Of a DNA stretch of 64,000 nucleotides, positions 58,595 to 64,000 are shown piece by piece; the stretch's first letter is position 1; every line of letters begins with the position of its first letter. The position numbers and the translations under genes are program-made. This DNA is from Ruminococcus sp. (GTDB lineage Bacteria > Bacillota_A > Clostridia > Oscillospirales > Ruminococcaceae): contig JAFVAN010000041.1 in NCBI GenBank assembly GCA_017480485.1, positions 8,919-72,918 of the forward strand, read 5' to 3'. The notes under the pieces are model-generated. The model worked only from the letters and a program-made list of their open reading frames with translations. It did no database searches and was not told where the DNA came from.

Positions 58595-58713
58595 ATTATG
58601 CTGACAGCATAATATATTATGCTGTCAGCATAATTTCTTGACAAAATATCCAATTATTCGGGCATTATATTGTTTATCTATACAAAATTTCTCGATTACG
58701 CTGGCAGCATAGT
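58595..58713. promoter_or_regulatory. Three operator-like 19-bp palindromes
   Basis: ATTATGCTGACAGCATAAT (58595-58613) and ATTATGCTGTCAGCATAAT (58616-58634) are perfect palindromes about the centre base, 21 bp apart, i.e. two helical turns. A weaker third copy ATTACGCTGGCAGCATAGT (58695-58713) ends on the -35 of the downstream promoter. The pattern suggests a dimeric regulator that binds cooperatively; no candidate regulator gene is adjacent. Confidence 0.7.
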
Positions 58714-58740
58714 GACATTTTGCACAAAATGTGGTATAAT
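58712..58740 (+). promoter_or_regulatory. Promoter of the AT-rich lipoprotein gene
   Basis: GTGACA (58712-58717), 17-bp spacer, TATAAT (58735-58740) preceded by TGTGG; the -35 touches the third palindrome. Confidence 0.7.
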
Positions 58741-58788
58741 TCAGGTATGATAATATTTTAGTATTTATCATAGAATGGAGGAATAATT

Positions 58789-59277
58789 ATGAAAAAAACT
58801 TTATCGGTTATTTGTGCGTTGATGATGTGTTTCGCCGTAGTGGGCTGTGGGAACACGGAGAGCAATACGAACAATAATCAAACAGAAGCCGCCGCATCTG
58901 CCGCACCTGAGGAAAAAGAGCTTACACCAATTGAAGCATTAACAAGTGATGAGAAAGAGGTGTTCGATATAGTTGTTAATGCAGATTTTTACAACAAAAG
59001 TGAAGCTCGAGTCATGGAAGCTATCAAAACGGTTAGTTGGAATATCGCAATAAAAGGAACAAATAAAGCCGGGGGAACACTTAACAAATGGTTCTATGAA
59101 GAAAACGGAAAACTAATCCAGGCCGGTGATTATAATTTAGAAGTCAGATATGACATAGTGTATTCGCGTGATACTCGAGATTTCTCAGAGTGGGCTGATG
59201 ATGTGGAATTATCAGATCAAAACATTAGCAATATCAACAAGGCATTAGAGTATTATTGGAATGAATTAGGCTTATAG
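58789..59277 (+). CDS. AT-rich lipoprotein of unknown function
   Basis: 162 residues. Lipoprotein signal MKKTLSVICALMMCFAVVGC with lipobox VVGC and an Asn/Thr/Ala linker. The mature domain (about 50-162: EVFDIVVNADFYNKSEARVM ... TVSWNIAIKGTNKAGGTLNK) is small alpha/beta and not recognised. Its base composition and codon choice (AAA, GAA, ATT, TTA) are clearly more AT-rich than the neighbours, which hints at transfer. Three strong operator-like palindromes precede it, so it is probably tightly regulated. ATG 58789 follows GGAGGAA. Confidence 0.75.
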   Translation: MKKTLSVICALMMCFAVVGCGNTESNTNNNQTEAAASAAPEEKELTPIEALTSDEKEVFDIVVNADFYNKSEARVMEAIKTVSWNIAIKGTNKAGGTLNKWFYEENGKLIQAGDYNLEVRYDIVYSRDTRDFSEWADDVELSDQNISNINKALEYYWNELGL

Positions 59278-59347
59278 TAGTTGATTAATTGCTAATGTTT
59301 TCCGTATCTCGACCTAACACAGGATTATTATCCCTCCCACCACCACA

Positions 59348-59380
59348 AAAAAGCCGCCCCCTCACGGGAGCGGCTTTGAA
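59348..59380. terminator. Terminator between the AT-rich lipoprotein and gap genes
   Basis: AAGCCGC/GCGGCTT stem around CCCCTCACGGGA; on the minus strand it is followed by TTTTTTG and so ends gap. Confidence 0.75.
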
Positions 59381-59400
59381 TTTGCAATTAACTGTGCGGC

Positions 59401-60441
59401 TTAGCCCAGCTCTGCGAAATACTTGATGGTTCTTACCATCTGACTGGTGTAGCTGTTCTCGTTGTCATACCAGGAAACTACCTGTACCTCATAGAGGTCG
59501 TCGGAGATCTTGCTTACCATGGTCTGAGTAGCATCGAACAGGGAGCCGTATCTCATGCCGATAACGTCAGAAGATACGATAGGATCCTCGTTGTAGCCGT
59601 AGCTCTCGGAAGCAGCAGCCTTCATAGCGGCGTTGATGCCTTCCTTGGTAACGTCTGCGCCCTTAACAACAGCGGTGAGGATGGTGGTGGAGCCTGTGGG
59701 AACAGGAACTCTCTGAGCGGAGCCGATGAGCTTGCCGTTGAGCTCGGGGATAACAAGGCCGATAGCCTTGGCAGCACCGGTGGAGTTAGGAACGATGTTG
59801 GCAGCGCCGGCACGTGCTCTTCTCATGTCGCCCTTTCTGTGAGGACCGTCAAGGATCATCTGGTCGCCGGTGTAGGCATGGATGGTGCTCATGATACCGC
59901 TCTGGATAGGAGCATAGTCGTTCAGAGCCTTAGCCATAGGAGCGAGGCAGTTGGTGGTGCAGGATGCAGCGGAAATGATGGTGTCATCCTTGGTCAGGGT
60001 CTTCTCGTTAACGCTGTAAACGATGGTAGGCAGATCGTTGCCTGCGGGAGCAGAGATAACGACCTTCTTAGCGCCTGCGTCGATGTGAGCCTGGCTCTTA
60101 GCCTTGGAGCAGTAGAAGCCTGTGCACTCGAGAACAACGTCTACGCCCAGCTCGCCCCAGGGCAGCTCAGCAGCGTTAGCCTTTGCATAGATCTGAAGGG
60201 TCTTGCCGTCAACGGTGATGGTGTTAGCCTCGTCGTCAGCCTCAACAGTGTGAAGATTCTCGCCGATAATGCCGCAGTAGCCCTTCTGAGCGGTGTCATA
60301 CTTGAGCAGGTTAGCGAGCATGGAAGGCTTGGTCAGGTCGTTGATAGCAACAACATCATAACCCTCTGCGCCGAACATCTGTCTGAAAGCCAGACGTCCG
60401 ATACGTCCAAAACCGTTAATTGCAACTTTTACATTAGCCAT
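59401..60441 (-). CDS. gap: Glyceraldehyde-3-phosphate dehydrogenase
   Basis: 346 residues, type I. It oxidises glyceraldehyde-3-phosphate with NAD and phosphate in glycolysis. NAD fold [20 protein letters not shown], catalytic cysteine in [17 protein letters not shown], catalytic His stretch [20 protein letters not shown] and the C-terminal [20 protein letters not shown]. Start ATG 60441 follows TAGGAGGTA. Monocistronic; codon use is strongly biased, as expected of a highly expressed gene. Confidence 0.98.
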   Translation of the reverse strand: MANVKVAINGFGRIGRLAFRQMFGAEGYDVVAINDLTKPSMLANLLKYDTAQKGYCGIIGENLHTVEADDEANTITVDGKTLQIYAKANAAELPWGELGVDVVLECTGFYCSKAKSQAHIDAGAKKVVISAPAGNDLPTIVYSVNEKTLTKDDTIISAASCTTNCLAPMAKALNDYAPIQSGIMSTIHAYTGDQMILDGPHRKGDMRRARAGAANIVPNSTGAAKAIGLVIPELNGKLIGSAQRVPVPTGSTTILTAVVKGADVTKEGINAAMKAAASESYGYNEDPIVSSDVIGMRYGSLFDATQTMVSKISDDLYEVQVVSWYDNENSYTSQMVRTIKYFAELG

Positions 60442-60474
60442 TGTAGTGTACCTCCTAATAATTTTTATACTAAT

Positions 60475-60503
60475 ATTATACTACAGCCTGTTTGATTTTG
60501 CAA
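60475..60503 (-). promoter_or_regulatory. gap promoter
   Basis: Minus strand TTGCAA (60498-60503), 17-bp spacer, TATAAT (60475-60480). Confidence 0.75.
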
Positions 60504-60570
60504 GTATTTTCACAGATTATTGCCCAAAATTTTCATATCTTTCACAAATTGTTCCGGGCGCGGGCGCGCA

Positions 60571-60594
60571 AGTCGCGTGACACTCGCAAGCTCG
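60571..60594 (+). repeat. Short dispersed copy of the 80-bp repeat core
   Basis: GTCGCGTGACACTCGCAAGC with CTCG, one base shorter than the array core, in the 60504-60695 gap where no gene is seen. Confidence 0.65.
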
Positions 60595-60695
60595 GGCGGG
60601 GCTTGGAGTGGGGCGTTAGACACGGCCTGCTTTTATTTTTCTTTAAGTGCATCTTCGGCGACGAAAGGGAAATAATAAGTTTGATCGGAAAAAAT

Positions 60696-60724
60696 TTGAC
60701 TTATTTATAAAATCAGTGTATAAT
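60696..60724 (+). promoter_or_regulatory. Promoter of the histidine-kinase-like gene
   Basis: TTGACT (60696-60701), 17-bp spacer, TATAAT (60719-60724). Confidence 0.75.
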
Positions 60725-60764
60725 ATTTGTAAAATACCAACAAGCCGCGAAAGGGGGCCACAGA

Positions 60765-61823
60765 ATGGATATGCTTGAGACCTGCGCCAAGCTCTTCGAG
60801 GCCGCAGGCATACACGCCGCGATTTTTGACAGGACCATGAAGCTGAAGCACAACACCACCTCCGTTCCGCCGGAGCTGCTACAAGCCCGCTGCTTCGGCA
60901 GCACAAACCGAGAGCCCGTCGAGCTGCCGCCCAAAAATTATCTGATAACAGACCACGACAGCGGCCTTGCCGCCGAGGTCATGCCTATCTATGACCGTGG
61001 TGAACTCTTCGGCTGCGTGGTAAGGTTCACAGGCAGAAGGCGTATCGCCGAGCTGCACTATCGCTCCATGGACCGCAGCAGCAACAGGCTGCGGGACTCG
61101 GACATCCGCGATGCCCTGACGGATATGTTCCTCTCGCAGGACGCCCTGCTGCTGAGGCACGACCAGCGGGACCTGATGGATGAGATCTCAGAGATGATCG
61201 AGCCCACCGTATGCAGGCTGCTGAGCGGCACTGTCAACTCGGGAGAGCTCATCCACTATTTCAACGGCGAGTCCGACTATTACTTCAATGATATCTCCAT
61301 ACGCTTAAACATGACCCTTGACTGGGCCTCCGAGCTTTTTGGCAAGAACGGCTGCACCGTGCTGCGGGACATCGACGAAGACGTCTGCTCCAACATCAGG
61401 TTTCCGCGGCTCGAGGCGGTGCTTCTGAACCTTATGATAAATTCCTATATGTACAGCAGCTCAAAGAAGAAGGAGATAAGCGTAAGCTTCAAGAACGATA
61501 AGGGCGACCTGTACCTGACTGTTTCGGACAGAGGCACGGGGGCCGATCTAAGCGAGCTACGGGCCGCCGCCGAAGGCAGGCTCGGGCACCGCGAGGGCTC
61601 CAGAGAGGGGCTGGGGCTGATGCTGGCGAGGCTCTTTGCCGAGAGGTACGAAGGCGAGCTGACCTTCACTCAGGACGAGAACGGCCTGCACACACGGATC
61701 TCAATTCCCCGCAGCCGCTACAAGCAGCCCATTGAATTCCACATGAGGCCCTCTCCGATGCTCTTCCGCCCCTACTGCTTCCAGCAGTGCATCCTTGGCA
61801 AGGGGCTGGAGATCGTCAGATAA
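60765..61823 (+). CDS. Cytosolic sensor histidine kinase-like ATPase
   Basis: 352 residues, no membrane segment. Residues 1-95 look like a PAS-type sensor (IHAAIFDRTMKLKHNTTSVP ... AEVMPIYDRGELFGCVVRFT). A helical region (about 100-190) contains RHDQRDLMDEISEMIEP, a possible phospho-acceptor helix (His at about 126). The HATPase_c part follows: N-box VLLNLMINSYMYSS, G1 DRGTGADLSEL, G2 GSREGLGLMLARLFAERYEG. It should bind ATP; no response-regulator gene is nearby. A transporter gene follows 45 bp downstream. ATG 60765 precedes MDMLETCAKL; ribosome site AAAGGGGG. Confidence 0.75.
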   Translation: MDMLETCAKLFEAAGIHAAIFDRTMKLKHNTTSVPPELLQARCFGSTNREPVELPPKNYLITDHDSGLAAEVMPIYDRGELFGCVVRFTGRRRIAELHYRSMDRSSNRLRDSDIRDALTDMFLSQDALLLRHDQRDLMDEISEMIEPTVCRLLSGTVNSGELIHYFNGESDYYFNDISIRLNMTLDWASELFGKNGCTVLRDIDEDVCSNIRFPRLEAVLLNLMINSYMYSSSKKKEISVSFKNDKGDLYLTVSDRGTGADLSELRAAAEGRLGHREGSREGLGLMLARLFAERYEGELTFTQDENGLHTRISIPRSRYKQPIEFHMRPSPMLFRPYCFQQCILGKGLEIVR

Positions 61824-61868
61824 CAGCATATCAAGACCCCCAGCGGGAATAAAACGTAGCGGAGGAAT

Positions 61869-63290
61869 ATGATGCTTGATACGATAATGGATATTTTCAA
61901 CAAGATAGACGATGTGATGTACTACCCCGTGCTTATCATCGTGCTGGCGGCGGCGGGGCTGTACTTCTCCTTCCGCACAAGGTTCGTGCAGCTGCGGCTC
62001 TTTGGCGAGTCCTGCAAGCTTATAATGGAGAAGCCCAAGGGCGAGCAGAAGGTCTCCTCCTTCCAGGCCCTCATCGTTTCCACCGCCTCTCGGGTAGGGA
62101 CGGGGAACATCGTCGGGGTGTCCACTGCCATCTGCATAGGCGGGCCCGGGGCCTGCTTCTGGATGTGGCTGATGTGCATTATCGGGGCCTCCTCGGCCTT
62201 CATGGAGAGCACCCTGGCCCAGATCTACAAAAAGCAGGACAAGGACGGCGGCTGCTATGGCGGGCCCGCCTACTACATAGAGCAGGCTCTTGGAAAGCCC
62301 CTGATCTCGGCGGTCTTCTGCGTTTTCCTGATAGCTACATACGCCTTCGGCTTCAACCTGCTCTGTTCCTTTAATCTACAGTCCTCCTTCGAGGTCTACA
62401 GCTTTTATGACAAAAAGTCCACGCCCGTGATCGTGGGCGTGATACTGGCGGTGCTGGTGGGCTTCTGTGTGATGGGCGGCGGCAAGAGGATCATAAAGCT
62501 TACGGAAAAGCTGGTGCCCTTCATGGGCGTTGCCTATGTGATCATCTCCCTTATCGTCATCGGCTTCAACATCAAGAACGTTCCCCATATGTTCGCGCTT
62601 ATCTTCAGGGACGCCTTCGACTTCCGCTCTATCGCCGGAGGTCTTGCAGGCAGCTGCCTTGTAATGGGCATCAAGCGGGGCCTCTACTCCAACGAAGCGG
62701 GCGTGGGCTCGGCTCCCAACGCCTCAGCCTCGGCAGATGTTACCCACCCCGTAAAGCAGGGCCTTGTGCAGACCGTCTCGGTGTACATCGACACCATCCT
62801 CCTCTGCACCGCCACGGCCTTTATGTGCCTCAGCTCCGGCACGGCCTACAACGAAGAGGTCTCGGGAGCCATGTACGTCCAGAACGCGGTCTCCACGGTC
62901 TTTGGCAAGGCGGGACCTGTTTTCATCACTGTCGCCATGGTGCTTTTTGCCTTCACCACCCTGCTTGGCAACCTCTACTACGTTGACAACGCCCTTATCT
63001 ACCTTAACAAAAAGCGCCAGCCTTCAAAGCGCTTTATGACGGGCTTTTACATCTGCTGCGTCCTCGTTATCTTCGCGGGGGCCCTGATGGAGATGAGCTT
63101 CGCCTGGACAATGGCGGATATCACCATGGGCGGCATGACGCTTATAAACATCCCCTGCTGCCTGCTGCTTTCGGGCCAGGTCATCCGCGCCCTAAGGGAT
63201 TACGAAAAGCAGAAGAAGGCTGGCAAGGACCCCGAGTTCCTTGCCGCCGACATCGGCCTGGACACGGAAAAGCTCTCTCTTTGGAAATAA
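61869..63290 (+). CDS. AGCS-family amino-acid:cation symporter
   Basis: 473 residues, about ten membrane segments. AGCS symporters take up alanine or glycine with sodium or protons. Signatures: YFSFRTRFVQLRLFGES, ALIVSTASRVGTGNIVGVST, IGGPGACFWMWLMCIIGASS, FMESTLAQIYKKQDKDGG and IKRGLYSNEAGVGSAPNASA. These are close to AlsT/YflA. Start is ATG 61869 (or ATG 61872) after GGAGGA; MM at the N-terminus leaves this open. It follows a kinase-like gene by 45 bp in the same direction, so the pair may form a sensing/uptake unit. Confidence 0.95.
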   Translation: MMLDTIMDIFNKIDDVMYYPVLIIVLAAAGLYFSFRTRFVQLRLFGESCKLIMEKPKGEQKVSSFQALIVSTASRVGTGNIVGVSTAICIGGPGACFWMWLMCIIGASSAFMESTLAQIYKKQDKDGGCYGGPAYYIEQALGKPLISAVFCVFLIATYAFGFNLLCSFNLQSSFEVYSFYDKKSTPVIVGVILAVLVGFCVMGGGKRIIKLTEKLVPFMGVAYVIISLIVIGFNIKNVPHMFALIFRDAFDFRSIAGGLAGSCLVMGIKRGLYSNEAGVGSAPNASASADVTHPVKQGLVQTVSVYIDTILLCTATAFMCLSSGTAYNEEVSGAMYVQNAVSTVFGKAGPVFITVAMVLFAFTTLLGNLYYVDNALIYLNKKRQPSKRFMTGFYICCVLVIFAGALMEMSFAWTMADITMGGMTLINIPCCLLLSGQVIRALRDYEKQKKAGKDPEFLAADIGLDTEKLSLWK

Positions 63291-63313
63291 ACCCACACCC
63301 CACAGCACAAACC

Positions 63314-63343
63314 AGCCCTCCCACCGTGAGAGGGCTGTATTTA
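63314..63343 (+). terminator. Terminator of the symporter gene
   Basis: AGCCCTC/GAGGGCT stem followed by GTATTTATCC; weak T-run. Confidence 0.6.
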
Positions 63344-63354
63344 TCCAAACACAC

Positions 63355-63390
63355 AAAAAAGCCCGCAAACGCGAAGTTTGCGGGCTTTTA
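63355..63390. terminator. Bidirectional terminator, probably of a displaced tRNA gene
   Basis: AAGCCCGCAAAC/GTTTGCGGGCTT stem with A/T runs on both sides. On the minus strand it directly follows the tRNA 3' fragment. Confidence 0.8.
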
Positions 63391-63391
63391 A

Positions 63392-63419
63392 TGGCGCCAC
63401 GTGTTGGACTCGAACCAAC
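63392..63419 (-). repeat. tRNA 3'-end fragment, likely attachment site of a second integrated element
   Basis: Minus strand reads GTTGG-TTCGAGT-CCAAC (T-arm), ACGTGGC (acceptor 3' strand), discriminator G and CCA at 63392-63394. The 5' part of the tRNA is absent to the right. The sequence after it (TTAACTCTAAGGCGG) does not continue a tRNA. The remaining gene must be outside the window, so this is an integration scar. Confidence 0.65.
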
Positions 63420-63442
63420 TTAACTCTAAGGCGGTGAATACG

Positions 63443-63691
63443 ATGAAGTACATAAAAAAGGAAACCACAAACTTTGATGCACACGGGCATTGGAACACCA
63501 ATCATACGATCAGTATGTCACTTAATGATGCCTGCGCTCTTATGCAATTACTCGACAAACAATATCCCGAAGCGTTTACACACGAAGGTACTAACTGGAA
63601 ATTTGGCAATGTGAACTATGAAAACCTCCCAAATACTAATCTTCAATCTATTGTGGTAGTTCTTGAAACAATCCTTAATTCTAAACCTTAA
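63443..63691 (+). CDS. Small AT-rich hypothetical protein of the second element
   Basis: 82 residues from ATG 63443 (ribosome site AAGGCGGTG). Soluble, mixed composition, one hydrophobic helix near the C-terminus (NLQSIVVVLETILNS). Family not recognised. Its AT-rich codon use contrasts with the preceding chromosomal genes and agrees with a mobile origin. Terminator at 63715-63744 follows. Confidence 0.6.
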   Translation: MKYIKKETTNFDAHGHWNTNHTISMSLNDACALMQLLDKQYPEAFTHEGTNWKFGNVNYENLPNTNLQSIVVVLETILNSKP

Positions 63692-63714
63692 AACAAAGTA
63701 GCACTATGAAAATT

Positions 63715-63744
63715 GCCGACAAACTCTTGCTTGTCGGCTTTTTT
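63715..63744 (+). terminator. Terminator after the small AT-rich gene
   Basis: GCCGACAA/TTGTCGGC stem followed by TTTTTT. Confidence 0.8.
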
Positions 63745-63887
63745 GATGGTGTTATACATCATCAGGCACAGGCGAGGTCGCTCCTCGGGGCAGGTTCAAG
63801 TGTTCTTCCCTGCCCTTTCCTGTGCTTTAAGAACACGAAATATTATTCTCTGATAGATAATCTGTCAGAAAGAAAGGATTTGATTAG

Positions 63888-64000
63888 ATGAAGAAGAACA
63901 CAGTAATTGCTATCGCCAATCAAAAGGGCGGTGCAGGCAAGACAACAACGGCAATCAATATTGGCGTTATCCTGCGGCAGAAAGGCTATAAGGTACTGCT
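63888..64000 (+). CDS. ParA/Soj-type partition ATPase (N-terminal part, runs out of window)
   Basis: The 37 visible residues, [20 protein letters not shown]..., carry the deviant Walker A box KGGAGKTT that defines ParA/MinD ATPases. These proteins segregate plasmids, chromosomes and integrative elements with a ParB partner. ATG 63888 follows AAAGGATTT. Being 0.5 kb right of a tRNA fragment, it probably belongs to an integrative element with plasmid-like maintenance genes. Confidence 0.9.
   Translation, partial: MKKNTVIAIANQKGGAGKTTTAINIGVILRQKGYKVL

Overview
The window looks like chromosome of a Gram-positive gut or rumen Firmicute close to Ruminococcus (Oscillospiraceae). The reasons are a cohesin protein and a dockerin protein side by side, threonine-rich linkers on surface proteins, a sortase/isopeptide pilus locus, SpoIIP, GH13/GH26 enzymes and glycogen phosphorylase, and sigma-A promoters with 17-bp spacers and often a TGn extended -10. 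Genus is inferred from gene content; no rRNA is present.

Layout. 1-2089: a partial LacI-type regulator with operator-like palindromes, then an inactive-looking signal-peptidase-like membrane protein. 2370-5965: a tRNA-Thr gene carrying a 3.5-kb integrated element (integrase, repressor, broken replication gene, small HTH gene) between 47-bp direct repeats. 6277-15268: a pilus operon of signal peptidase-like protein, FctA/Spy0128-type pilin, class B sortase and a 1973-residue adhesin, behind a promoter overlapped by a palindrome. 15283-21058: an EAL phosphodiesterase fused to a beta-helix, a cytoplasmic GH26, a HAD phosphatase and a GH13 glucosidase. 21149-21508: an 80-bp tandem repeat array with dispersed relatives. 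21705-28342: a membrane sulfatase-fold protein, tRNA-Leu, an SH3-like surface protein, a YgjP-type metallopeptidase and glycogen phosphorylase.

28518-36201: a zinc-ribbon/SH3 membrane protein, cyclophilin, two unknown genes, a J-like tail-anchored protein, GH25 muramidase and a YetF/DUF4363 pair. 36422-40018: oligoendopeptidase F and an ECF sigma/membrane anti-sigma-like pair. 40095-44948: ilvE and a leuC-leuD operon with three extra genes. 45214-49371: a small membrane protein, then a divergent dockerin-glucosaminidase and a membrane-anchored cohesin protein. 49509-53349: an ECF sigma factor with a very long C-terminal extension and an EF-G-like GTPase. 53650-63290: lipoproteins, another zinc-ribbon membrane protein, SpoIIP, a SHOCT protein, gap, a histidine-kinase-like ATPase and an AGCS amino-acid symporter. 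63392-64000: the left edge of a second integrated element, with a tRNA 3' fragment, a small AT-rich gene and the start of a ParA gene.

Together the genes describe surface display (pilus, cohesin/dockerin, zinc-ribbon proteins with extracytoplasmic domains), intracellular alpha-glucan and mannan-type glycan breakdown, branched-chain amino-acid synthesis and two integration sites at tRNA genes. Two further threads run through the intergenic DNA: several families of dispersed palindromic repeats, and a family of hairpin terminators built on GGGATATCC-like stems.
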